Assembly: GCA_020161315.1 (NCBI GenBank)
Contig: JAIUOH010000001.1
Span: 1 to 37,619, forward strand
Direction: 5' to 3'
DNA length: 37,619 nucleotides
From: Actinomycetota bacterium
GTDB taxonomy: Bacteria > Actinomycetota > Actinomycetes > Actinomycetales > Microbacteriaceae
Shown here piece after piece: positions 17,707 through 26,514 of the stretch. Below the pieces are notes generated by a model. The model was not told the DNA's origin and searched no databases. It was given only the letters and a program-made list of their open reading frames with translations. The first letter of the stretch is position 1. Every line of letters begins with the position of its first letter. Both the position numbers and the translations under genes were made by a program.

Positions 17707-18666
17707 ATGACCGCTCGCACACACATCGGCCCAGAAATCGACATCGCCCCGCTCGTGCTCGGCTGCAACGTCTTCGGCTGGACCGCCGACCGTGAGGCCT
17801 CGTTCGCGGTGCTCGACGCTTTCGCCGCGGGTGGCGGCGACTTTCTCGACACCGCCGATGGCTACTCGCACTGGGTGCCCAGCAATGCCGGTGGCGAGAG
17901 CGAGCGCATCATCGGCGAGTGGTTGGCGTCGCGAGGGGCGCGGGATCGCGTCGTCGTCGCCACCAAAGTCTCGACGCACCCCGAGTTCTTGGGGCTTTCT
18001 GGCGCCAACGTGAGGGCGGCCGCTGATGCGTCGCTGCAGCGACTCGGCACCGATCGCATTGACCTCTACTACGCTCATTTTGACGACGCTGAAACGCCGC
18101 TCGAAGAGACCGTTGAGGCGTTCTCTCGGCTGGTCGATGCGGGCAAGATTCGCACCATCGGTATCTCGAACTACACGGCCGAGCGCGCCGCTGAATGGAT
18201 GAGCATTGCGAAGTCGGGCGGGTATCACCTGCCGGTCGCGCTGCAGCCGCACTACAACCTGGTCGAGCGCGGCTACGAGACGAGCGGGCTGCGTGCCGTC
18301 GCTGAGGCCGAGGGGCTCTCGGTGTTTCCGTACTTCTCGCTCGCGAAGGGCTTTCTTGCGGGCAAGTACCGCGCTGCGGACGACGCGACCGCGCAGGGCG
18401 CGAGCGTGCGTGCAGCTGGTGCGGCTGAGTACCTAAACGAGCGCGGCCTCGCGGTGCTCGGCGAGCTCGATGCGATCGCCGCCGCGCACGGCACCGTGCC
18501 AGCCGCCGTCGCACTTGCCTGGCTGCGCCAGCAGCCGACCGTCGCGGCGCCCATCGCGAGTGCCCGCAACGGTGAGCAGCTGCAGGCACTGCTCGCCTCG
18601 CTGCGGCTCGAGCTCGGCATTGATGAGCTGCGCACGCTCGACTTGGGAGCGGTAGCCGAAAACTAA
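17707..18666 (+). CDS. Aldo/keto reductase
   Basis: A 319-residue TIM-barrel aldo/keto reductase that should reduce an aldehyde or ketone with NADPH. The catalytic tetrad is complete: Asp48 and Tyr53 (FLDTADGYSHW), Lys87 (VATKVST) and His124 (DLYYAHFDD). The NADPH-binding end 'PIASARNGEQLQALLASL' is normal. It belongs to the AKR group of MocA/YghZ-like enzymes; the substrate is not predictable. I chose ATG 17707 since the family starts with about 20 residues before 'LVLGCNVFGW'; the open frame upstream crosses a repeat. The gene sits between two related 85-bp palindromic repeats in direct orientation. Confidence 0.93.
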   Translation: MTARTHIGPEIDIAPLVLGCNVFGWTADREASFAVLDAFAAGGGDFLDTADGYSHWVPSNAGGESERIIGEWLASRGARDRVVVATKVSTHPEFLGLSGANVRAAADASLQRLGTDRIDLYYAHFDDAETPLEETVEAFSRLVDAGKIRTIGISNYTAERAAEWMSIAKSGGYHLPVALQPHYNLVERGYETSGLRAVAEAEGLSVFPYFSLAKGFLAGKYRAADDATAQGASVRAAGAAEYLNERGLAVLGELDAIAAAHGTVPAAVALAWLRQQPTVAAPIASARNGEQLQALLASLRLELGIDELRTLDLGAVAEN

Positions 18667-18719
18667 GCGCCTGCTTTGGCCGTATGCACCTCCTGACGTG
18701 CTCAGCCGTTCACTTCTTC

Positions 18720-18804
18720 GTGAACTCGGTGCTGTTCACCGAACTCGTCGCCTTTGCCACGTTGAAACGGGCCGGGTTCGGCGAACAGCACCGAGTTCGG
18801 CGGG
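18720..18804. repeat. 85-bp palindromic repeat, copy B (after the aldo/keto reductase)
   Basis: Same family and orientation as copy A. Here the outer parts pair: GAACTCGGTGCTGTTC near the left end matches GAACAGCACCGAGTTC near the right, extending to a stem of about 25 bp. The element lies between the reductase stop and the GTG start of the SpoU gene and could act as a terminator for the former. Confidence 0.85.
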
Positions 18805-18856
18805 GACGGTGGGGAGCCGGCGGCGAGGCGGGTGTCGCGCCTGAGAGAATAGCTGG

Positions 18857-19552
18857 GTGACAGACACTGCTGATCCTCGCCCCGTGACATCGCAAGCAGC
18901 CGCAGCGCTGGCCGCCGAACCCAGCCACGAACGCAGCACCTCGGGCGTCGGCCCGTGGCCGGGCCCGAGAGAAGAGTGGCCGACCGAGCCTCACTTCGAC
19001 CCCGAACTGCTCGAGCACGGCGACACCCGCAACGTGATCGACCGCTACCGCTACTGGCGCACCGAGGCGATCAAAGACGACCTTGATCGGCAGCGGCACC
19101 TGTTTCACGTGGCGATCGAAAACTGGCAGCACGACATGAACATCGGTTCGATCGTGCGCAGCGCGAACGCATTCGGCGCCGACACCGTGCACATCGTGGG
19201 CCGCCGCCGCTGGAACAAGCGCGGTGCGATGGTCACCGATCGCTACCAGCACGTTGAGCACCGTGAAGATGTCGCCGCGCTCGTGGCGTGGGCGCGTGAG
19301 GAGGGCGTGCCGATCATCGCGATCGACAACGTGCCTGGCTGCGTGCCGATGGAGACCTTCGACTGGCCAGAGCGCTGCGTCATGCTGTTTGGGCAGGAGG
19401 GGCCCGGGCTCAGCGACGAGGCCGTTGCTGCGTCTGAGGCCGTGGTCGAGATTACACAGTACGGCTCAACCCGCTCGATCAATGCATCGGCCGCCGCCGC
19501 GGTCGCCATGTTCAGCTGGGTGCAGCAGCACTCGCCGCTGCGGCCGCGATAG
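18857..19552 (+). CDS. SpoU/TrmH-family RNA 2'-O-methyltransferase
   Basis: A 231-residue SPOUT methyltransferase that methylates a ribose 2'-OH in tRNA or rRNA using SAM. Three family motifs are present: 'NIGSIVRSANAFGADTVHIVG' (motif 1, residues about 95-115), 'VMLFGQEGPGLSDEA' (motif 2) and 'STRSINASAAAAVAMF' (motif 3), which together form the knotted SAM site. The first 60 residues are a variable tail. It begins with GTG. The RNA target cannot be told from sequence. A 16-bp palindrome follows the stop codon by 9 bp. Confidence 0.92.
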   Translation: MTDTADPRPVTSQAAAALAAEPSHERSTSGVGPWPGPREEWPTEPHFDPELLEHGDTRNVIDRYRYWRTEAIKDDLDRQRHLFHVAIENWQHDMNIGSIVRSANAFGADTVHIVGRRRWNKRGAMVTDRYQHVEHREDVAALVAWAREEGVPIIAIDNVPGCVPMETFDWPERCVMLFGQEGPGLSDEAVAASEAVVEITQYGSTRSINASAAAAVAMFSWVQQHSPLRPR

Positions 19553-19561
19553 TTGCGCCCA

Positions 19562-19608
19562 TCGAGCTTGTCGAGATGTAGCAGCTCGCCTGATCTCGAC
19601 AAGCTCGA
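19562..19608. terminator. REP-like hairpin between convergent genes
   Basis: TCGAGCTTGTCGAGAT (19562-19577) pairs perfectly with ATCTCGACAAGCTCGA (19593-19608) around a 15-nt loop. It stands between the ends of the SpoU gene (19552) and the convergent PLP enzyme gene (19646). It is the same family as the hairpin inside the methyltransferase gene. A bidirectional terminator role is likely from position. Confidence 0.75.
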
Positions 19609-19645
19609 AAGGTTCGATGAGCGACCGCGTGGGATCGGCCCGCAG

Positions 19646-20812
19646 CTAGAGCCCGCGGGCTAGGTCGGCGATGAGATCTTCGGGGCTCTCGAGCCCGATC
19701 GACATGCGCACGATGCCGGCGTCTGGCTTTGCGTCGCCCGCGACCGGTCGGTGCGTGAGCGCCGCCGGGTTCTCGATGAGCGAGTCGACCCCGCCGAGTG
19801 ACACCGCGTGCGTGAAGATCTGCACCGCGCCGGTCAGGCGTTCGGCAGCCGCGGCGCCACCCTTGAGCTTGATCGCGACCATCGCCCCCGGCCCCGTCAT
19901 CTGCGCGCCGAGCACGCCGTCGGGGTCTGCGTTCATACCAGGAAAGTACACCTGCTCGACCGCATCTTGCGTGCCCAGCCACTCGGCCACCCTCACGGCG
20001 TTCGCTTGCTGGGCGCGCACGCGAAGCGGCAGTGTGGTGAGCCCACGGTGCAGCAGGTAGGCGGCGAGCGGGTGCAAGATCGCGCCGGTAATCGCGCGAA
20101 TCGGGCGCAGCATCTGCGCGTGCGCCTCGGAGCAGGCGATCACACCGCCGATCACGTCGCCGTGCCCGCCGAGGTACTTCGTCGCGCTGTGCATTGACAT
20201 CGCCGCGCCGTGGTCGAGTGGGTTCTGCAAGATGGGGGTCGCAAACGTGTTGTCGACGAGCAGCGGCACATCGCCCGCCTGCGTCGCGACTCGCGAGATG
20301 CTGACGAGCTCGAGCGTCGGGTTTGCGGGGGTCTCCATGATTACGAGGCCGGTGTCTTCGCGCACGGCCGACGCCACGTCGCTTGCATCGCAGAACGTGA
20401 CCTCGGTGCCGAGCAGGCCCGTTGCGAGCAGGTGATCGGTGCCGCCGTACAGCGGGCGAACGGCGACTACGTGACGCTTGTTTGTCGACACGGTAAATGC
20501 GAGGATCGCGGCGCTCAGCGCCGCCATGCCGCTCGCGAAGGCGACCGCGGCCTCTGCGTGCTCGAGCTGGGCGAGGCCCGATTCGAAGCGGGCGACGGTG
20601 GGGTTCCAGAGGCGAGCGTAGACGTTGCTGCCGCCCTCGATCGGGGTGCCGCCCGTCGCGAGTGTCTCGTATGAGTCGCCGCCCTTTTCAATGTTTGGCA
20701 GCGGGTTAGTGGTCGAGAGGTCGATCGGCAGGGCGTGCAGGCCGAGTGCGGTGAGGTCTTCGCGGCCCGCGTGCACTGCGAGCGTGTCCATCGTCATTGA
20801 GAGATCATCCAT
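19646..20812 (-). CDS. Cys/Met metabolism PLP-dependent enzyme (cystathionine gamma-synthase/lyase or methionine gamma-lyase type)
   Basis: A 388-residue fold-type I PLP enzyme of the Cys/Met family. It has 'YARLWNPTVARFESGLAQLEHAEAAVAFASGMAA' (cofactor phosphate site), 'PLLVDNTFATPILQNPLDHGA' and the PLP-lysine motif 'SMHSATKYLGGHGDVIGG', and ends with 'SLGGVDSLIENPA' and 'GIVRMSIGLESPEDLI'. It acts on cystathionine, homocysteine precursors or methionine; the exact reaction cannot be separated by eye. The start at 20812 was chosen because 'MDTLAVHAG' is the normal beginning; Met at 20797 or 20791 are alternatives. It is divergent from an Lrp/AsnC regulator, which suggests amino-acid-responsive control and favours a catabolic lyase. 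Confidence 0.88.
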   Translation of the reverse strand: MDDLSMTMDTLAVHAGREDLTALGLHALPIDLSTTNPLPNIEKGGDSYETLATGGTPIEGGSNVYARLWNPTVARFESGLAQLEHAEAAVAFASGMAALSAAILAFTVSTNKRHVVAVRPLYGGTDHLLATGLLGTEVTFCDASDVASAVREDTGLVIMETPANPTLELVSISRVATQAGDVPLLVDNTFATPILQNPLDHGAAMSMHSATKYLGGHGDVIGGVIACSEAHAQMLRPIRAITGAILHPLAAYLLHRGLTTLPLRVRAQQANAVRVAEWLGTQDAVEQVYFPGMNADPDGVLGAQMTGPGAMVAIKLKGGAAAAERLTGAVQIFTHAVSLGGVDSLIENPAALTHRPVAGDAKPDAGIVRMSIGLESPEDLIADLARGL

Positions 20813-20925
20813 GCGCACATCTTCGCTGGTTCGCGCAGAAAACAGAAGTAGAGTTAATGAATATGCAATATGAACACGCAATAGTTGTGTTTATTGAGTG
20901 ATGCGACTCGGGCGAAGGGGCAAAG
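20813..20925. promoter_or_regulatory. AT-rich divergent control region (Lrp-type)
   Basis: The 113 bp between the PLP enzyme and lrp-like genes include a run (20857-20900) much richer in A and T than its surroundings, with AACAC-N9-GTGTT (20874-20892) and overlapping ATATTGCATATT-like words. Lrp/AsnC proteins bind such AT-rich degenerate palindromes. Both promoters must lie here. Confidence 0.5.
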
Positions 20926-21435
20926 ATGAAGTTTGAGCAGGGTGGTCAAAGCGTCAGATCTGTGGGGCTTACGCTCGACGCGCTCGATTTCGAGATCGTG
21001 CGCAAGCTGAGTGCTGATCCAACGCTCAGCAATAAAGCGCTGGCGACGCTGCTTGAGGTCGCCGAATCAACCTGCGCGTACCGGGTGCGACGCATGCGCG
21101 ACGCGAACGTGATTCGTGCGCGACGCCTCGAGTTCGACCACGCGCAGCTCGGCTACTCGCTGAATGCCGTGATCATGGTGGTGCTCACCAATCACTCACG
21201 CGAGACCGTCGACCGATTTATGGCGAGCATGGTGCGGGCGCCTCACGTGCTGCAGGTGATGAACCTTGCGGGCCGCTACGACTTCATGGTTACGGTGGCC
21301 GTGGCTGATGCCGAGCAGCTGCGCACCTTCGTGCTCGACCACGTGACGGTGCACCCGGGGGTGCGCGGCACCGAGACGCACATCGTCTTCGACCGCCGCG
21401 AGGGGGAGTGGGTGCCCGGCGAGGTGCAGGGTTAG
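20926..21435 (+). CDS. Lrp/AsnC-family transcriptional regulator
   Basis: A 169-residue feast/famine regulator. The N-terminal helix-turn-helix is at residues about 17-65 (LDALDFEIVRKLSADPTLSN, then LLEVAESTCAYRVRRMRDANVI), followed by the RAM domain, which binds amino acids and mediates octamer assembly ('MNLAGRYDFMVTVAVADAEQL', 'VRGTETHIVFD'). AAGGGG precedes the ATG. It is divergent from the Cys/Met-type PLP gene and is its likely regulator. A short perfect hairpin (21441-21458) follows the stop. Confidence 0.94.
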   Translation: MKFEQGGQSVRSVGLTLDALDFEIVRKLSADPTLSNKALATLLEVAESTCAYRVRRMRDANVIRARRLEFDHAQLGYSLNAVIMVVLTNHSRETVDRFMASMVRAPHVLQVMNLAGRYDFMVTVAVADAEQLRTFVLDHVTVHPGVRGTETHIVFDRREGEWVPGEVQG

Positions 21436-21440
21436 CCCAC

Positions 21441-21458
21441 TCGCGGCTTTAGCCGCGA
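21441..21458 (+). terminator. Hairpin after the Lrp-like gene
   Basis: TCGCGGCT-tt-AGCCGCGA is a perfect 8-bp inverted repeat, six bases past the stop codon, with no T tract. Confidence 0.5.
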
Positions 21459-21466
21459 AGGTCTAC

Positions 21467-21529
21467 CCGCAAAGGGTCGCAAAGTGGGCTATGAAACCAG
21501 GTGAGACCCCACTTTGCGACCCTTTGCGG
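21467..21529. repeat. 22-bp perfect inverted repeat between convergent genes
   Basis: The arms 21467-21488 and 21508-21529 are perfect complements over 22 bp (the left arm begins CCGCAAAGGGTCGC) around a 19-nt loop. It lies between the ends of the lrp-like and pucR-like genes. A bidirectional terminator or a REP-type element are both possible; I see no second copy in this window. Confidence 0.85.
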
Positions 21530-21607
21530 TTGGGCGACGGGGTGGCGGGGCGGTCGGCGGGCGGTGGTTGCGCGGGTCGGCGGTCGGGGAAGCTCACCGT
21601 AGCGGTC

Positions 21608-21657
21608 GCACCTATTGCGGTCGCGCCAGCAGCGCGTTCGCACCTCGCGGTGCGAAC
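21608..21657. repeat. Duplicated 3' end of the PucR gene, with a hairpin
   Basis: 21608-21636 matches the real 3' end of the PucR gene (21667-21695) at 25 of 29 positions, 59 bp away. On the minus strand both encode ALLARPQ and a stop. Next to it is a perfect hairpin, GTTCGCACC-tcgc-GGTGCGAAC (21636-21657), a likely terminator for the PucR transcript. Confidence 0.75.
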
Positions 21658-21670
21658 GTAGTGACAGCGC

Positions 21671-23329
21671 CTACTGCGGTCGCGCCAAAAGCGCGACCGT
21701 GAGCGCGGCGATCGTCTCGCCGTTTGCGAGGCTCACCCCGAGCAGCCCCTCGATTAGGTCGATCCGCTGGTAGAACACCGAGCGCGACAAGCGCGCCTCT
21801 TGCGCCGCGAGCGAGCGGTTCGCGGGGTGCGCGAGGTAGGCGGCGAGCACGCGCAGCAGGTCGCCGCTGTGCCCGGGGCCGGTCCCGCGGTCGTGCTCGA
21901 GCAGCGGGCCGAGCATGTCTGCGGCAAACTGCTGCAGCTCTGGCGCACCCGCGAGCGAGCGCACGAGGTGGGCGAGCGGCTGCCGCTCGGCCTGCTGCAC
22001 CGTGACGCGGCCCACCTCTGACGACGGGGCGAGCCGCCCTGCAGCCCGAAGCTGTTCGAGCGACGCAACCAGCTGCCGCAGCCGCCTGTCTGGCGTGCCA
22101 AGCGCCAGGTGTGCGCGCCAGGCCGCGGGCGTGGGGTCGGGCACGAGCATGTCAAGCTCGTGAGCCAGCCGCACTGCGAGCAGGGGGGCAGCTCGGCTCG
22201 CATCCCAGCTGAGACGCGTGTCGCCATCGGGCAACGACACGACCGCGAGCAGCGAGCCCTCGGTCTCGCCGGCATTGGCAATCAGCACGCGCCCCTCGGG
22301 CGCAACCGCCCGCCTCAGTGACGTCTCAAGAATGGCGTGGGCGAGCGAGTCGTGGGCGCCGAAGTCGCTGGTTCCCTGCAGCGTTGCGGCGAGGATCACC
22401 CGGCCTTCGACAGGGAGGCCCGCAGCGGTGAGCTGCGCTTCGAGCTCGGTGTCGTTGCGATAGCGGCCACTCAGCAGTGCCTCGAACACCCGCTTCGACG
22501 CGAGCTGCAGCCACTGATCGGCACTCGTGTCGGCGAGCCGCCCGAGCGCCAGCGCGAATGCCCCGAGCTCGAGCACTGTGCGCCTCCCGGCAGGGTGCGG
22601 CGGGCCGGGCAACGCCGTCAAAAAGCCCCACCGGCTGCCGCGCGCCTCGACCGACACCCGCGCGCTCGCCGCCGAAAGCTTTGGTTCGCCGCCCAGGCCC
22701 CAGGGGGCAAGCGAATGCGCGGGATCCTCGCCCTGCATTGAAACAGCGACCACCCGGTGAGCTGAATCTTCGAGCACAACCGGGCAGCCGAGGGTCGCCG
22801 CGAGCCGCTCGACCACATAGTCGACGGGGCTGCGGTTGAGGCCAAGCTCGGTGAGCATCTTGTGCACCTCTTCGCGCGCCTGCAGCGCCTCGGTCTGCGC
22901 TGCGAGAATACGTTGGTGCACGCGCTGGGTGATCTGCACGAAGCGCACCTCGTGGCTGAGCACCACGAGCGGCACCCCGGCCGCGTCGCAGGCCGCGGCG
23001 AGTTCGACGGGCACGCGGTCGAATGCGATGCCGAGTTCGAGCAGGATCGCGGCAACACCGACCCCGCCGGCGCTTGTGAGCGCGTTCGCAAACTCGGCGA
23101 GGGCCTCGTGCTCGCGCGGCCAGCCAGCGCCGGTCGTGAGCACGAGCTCGCCGCCGTCGACGAGCTCGGCCGCGCCGGCGCCCGCGACGACGTGCGCCCA
23201 TCTGATCTCGCGGGCGAGGCCCTGGCCACCGGCTACGAGCTCGGGCGCCCCGACTCGAACCTCTTGCAGCTCAAGCACCTCGGCCACGGTCGGCAGGGGG
23301 GCGGCGTTTGGTTCAGTGGCGGGCTCCAT
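21671..23329 (-). CDS. PucR-family transcriptional regulator
   Basis: A 552-residue regulator. The N-terminal PucR domain (residues about 10-135: PTVAEVLELQEVRVGAPELVAG, GELVLTTGAGWP, LELGIAFDRVPVELAAACDAAGVPLVVLS) binds a small ligand, a middle region resembles GGDEF-like CdaR domains, and the C-terminal HTH_30 domain reads 'LLRVLAAYLAHPANRSLAAQEARLSRSVFYQRIDLIEGLLG'. PucR proteins control purine, GABA and related catabolism; in Corynebacterium glutamicum a PucR-type protein, GabR, activates GABA use. It is divergent from a semialdehyde dehydrogenase and aminotransferase operon, its likely target. ATG 23329 fits the normal start; the open frame upstream covers the control region. Confidence 0.9.
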   Translation of the reverse strand: MEPATEPNAAPLPTVAEVLELQEVRVGAPELVAGGQGLAREIRWAHVVAGAGAAELVDGGELVLTTGAGWPREHEALAEFANALTSAGGVGVAAILLELGIAFDRVPVELAAACDAAGVPLVVLSHEVRFVQITQRVHQRILAAQTEALQAREEVHKMLTELGLNRSPVDYVVERLAATLGCPVVLEDSAHRVVAVSMQGEDPAHSLAPWGLGGEPKLSAASARVSVEARGSRWGFLTALPGPPHPAGRRTVLELGAFALALGRLADTSADQWLQLASKRVFEALLSGRYRNDTELEAQLTAAGLPVEGRVILAATLQGTSDFGAHDSLAHAILETSLRRAVAPEGRVLIANAGETEGSLLAVVSLPDGDTRLSWDASRAAPLLAVRLAHELDMLVPDPTPAAWRAHLALGTPDRRLRQLVASLEQLRAAGRLAPSSEVGRVTVQQAERQPLAHLVRSLAGAPELQQFAADMLGPLLEHDRGTGPGHSGDLLRVLAAYLAHPANRSLAAQEARLSRSVFYQRIDLIEGLLGVSLANGETIAALTVALLARPQ

Positions 23330-23500
23330 ACTGCAATCGTACAAAGTGTATGAGACATACGCCACTTCAAGATGATTTGCGCAGGCGCGCGGCATCGATC
23401 CCTTGTGATACTTAGAAAGATCGCGAAATATGCGACCGTACAGTTTGACCAATCTGTGTCAAACCAGTCACAGCACACACGCACTGAGAGGGCCAGCACA
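23330..23500. promoter_or_regulatory. Divergent control region with two palindromes
   Basis: GTATG-aga-CATAC (23348-23360) lies 18 bp before the PucR-type gene, and GTTTGAC-N8-GTCAAAC (23443-23464) lies 36 bp before the dehydrogenase start. Both inverted repeats are perfect. The first suits autoregulation and the second activation or repression of the operon. Confidence 0.55.
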
Positions 23501-24985
<1,485 letters not shown>

Positions 24986-25009
24986 TTCGAGTTCGAAAAG
25001 GATCGCATA

Positions 25010-26401
25010 GTGTCTGACTACATCGACCTCAACGGCGAAGCACAGAGCTTCGGTGACACCGACGCGCAGCGCGAGGTGCGCGAGAACGACCGCCAGTACG
25101 TCTTCCACTCGTGGTCGGCGCAGGGGCAGATCAACCCGCTGCCCATCGCCAAGGGTGAGGGCGTGCGCTTCTGGGATTACGACGGCAAGGAATACCTCGA
25201 CTTCTCGTCGCAGCTTGTCAATCTGAACCTCGGTCACCAGCACCCCGGCCTCGTGAAGGCGATTCAGGATCAGGCCGGTCGCCTGGCCACGATTCAGCCC
25301 GCTCTCGCGAACGACGTGCGCGGCGAGCTCGCCAAGCGCATCGTCGAGCACTCGTTCGAGGGTGCCCGCTCGGTGTTCTTCACCAACGGCGGCGCTGAGG
25401 CCATCGAGTACGCAGTGCGCCTGGCTCGCCAGTCGTCGGGCAAGCGCAAGATTCTCTCGCGCTACCGCTCGTACCACGGCTCGACCGGCACCGCCATCAC
25501 GATGACCGGTGAGCCCCGCCGCTGGGCAAACGATGTCATCGACGGCGAGGTCGTGCACTTCTTCGGCCCGTACGCCTACCGCAGCGCGTTCTTCGCCTCG
25601 ACTCCCGAAGAAGAGGCGCAGCGCGCACTCGCTCACCTTGAGCAGCAGATTCAGCTCGAGGGCGCGAGCACCATCGCAGCCATCGTGCTCGAGACAGTCA
25701 CCGGCACCAACGGCGTGCTCGTGCCGCCGCCAGGCTACCTGCCAGGCGTGCGCGCACTGTGCGACAAGTACGGCATTCTGATGATCTGCGACGAGGTCAT
25801 GGTCGGCTTCGGCCGCACCGGCGAGTGGTTCGCCTACCAGGGCTTCGACGTCGCACCCGACCTCGTCACCTTCGCCAAGGGTGTCAACTCGGGTTACGTG
25901 CCGCTGGGCGGTGTCGTGATTTCTGAGGCGATTCACGAGGCATTCAAGGATCGCGCGTTCCCCGGCGGCCTGACCTACTCGGGCCACCCGCTCGCGTGTG
26001 CGGCCGGCGTTGCCACCTTCGACATCTTCGAAGAAGAGGGCATCATCGAACGCGTGCGCGACCTCGGTTCGCGCGTCATCGAGCCCCGCCTGCGCGAGAT
26101 GGCAGAAAAACACCCGTCGGTGGGCGAGTACCGAGGCAAGGGCCTATTCTGGGCGCTTGAGCTGGTGCTCGATCGCGAGACCCACGAGCCGCTCGTGCCG
26201 TTCAACGCCGGTGGCGAGGCTGCGGCCCCGTTCAACGCCGTTGTCGCCGCGTGCAAGAACGCCGGTCTCTGGCCGTTCGCTGCTGGCAACCGCCTGCAGA
26301 TCGCGCCGCCGTTGATCATCAGCGAGGAAGATCTGGTGAGGGGCCTCGACATCATTGACGAGGCGCTGACCGTGGCAGATAGTTACTACCAGGGCAACTA
26401 G
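25010..26401 (+). CDS. Class III aminotransferase (omega-amino acid:pyruvate or GABA type)
   Basis: A 463-residue PLP-dependent class III aminotransferase. It has the phosphate site 'FFTNGGAEAIEYAVRLARQ', the aspartate motif 'GILMICDEVMVGFGRTGEWFAYQ' and the PLP lysine in 'VTFAKGVNSGYVPLGGV', with 'TYSGHPLACAAG' near the active site. Such enzymes move the terminal amino group of beta-alanine, beta-aminoisobutyrate, taurine or GABA to pyruvate or 2-oxoglutarate and yield a semialdehyde. Semialdehyde dehydrogenases on both sides fit this. It begins with GTG after AAAAGGA, 24 bp from mmsA. The exact substrate is inference; beta-alanine (via MmsA) and GABA (via the next gene) both fit. Confidence 0.9.
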   Translation: MSDYIDLNGEAQSFGDTDAQREVRENDRQYVFHSWSAQGQINPLPIAKGEGVRFWDYDGKEYLDFSSQLVNLNLGHQHPGLVKAIQDQAGRLATIQPALANDVRGELAKRIVEHSFEGARSVFFTNGGAEAIEYAVRLARQSSGKRKILSRYRSYHGSTGTAITMTGEPRRWANDVIDGEVVHFFGPYAYRSAFFASTPEEEAQRALAHLEQQIQLEGASTIAAIVLETVTGTNGVLVPPPGYLPGVRALCDKYGILMICDEVMVGFGRTGEWFAYQGFDVAPDLVTFAKGVNSGYVPLGGVVISEAIHEAFKDRAFPGGLTYSGHPLACAAGVATFDIFEEEGIIERVRDLGSRVIEPRLREMAEKHPSVGEYRGKGLFWALELVLDRETHEPLVPFNAGGEAAAPFNAVVAACKNAGLWPFAAGNRLQIAPPLIISEEDLVRGLDIIDEALTVADSYYQGN

Positions 26402-26418
26402 TAGTTCAGCGTGGCATG

Positions 26419-26455
26419 GGGCTGCTGCGATCCTTTTCGGATCGTTTAGCAGCCC
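26419..26455 (+). terminator. Hairpin inside the semialdehyde operon (possible attenuator)
   Basis: GGGCTGCT (26419-26426) pairs with AGCAGCCC (26448-26455) and an inner GATCC/GGATC stem (26429-26443) closes a TTTTC loop; TTT follows. It lies 18 bp after the aminotransferase stop, 60 bp before the next start, so it may lower expression of the third gene or end the first transcript. Confidence 0.6.
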
Positions 26456-26514
26456 TTTGCCGCATATTTCAGGATTTGGCGGGCACCCGCCTACACGTAG
26501 GGCAAGGAAGCAAC

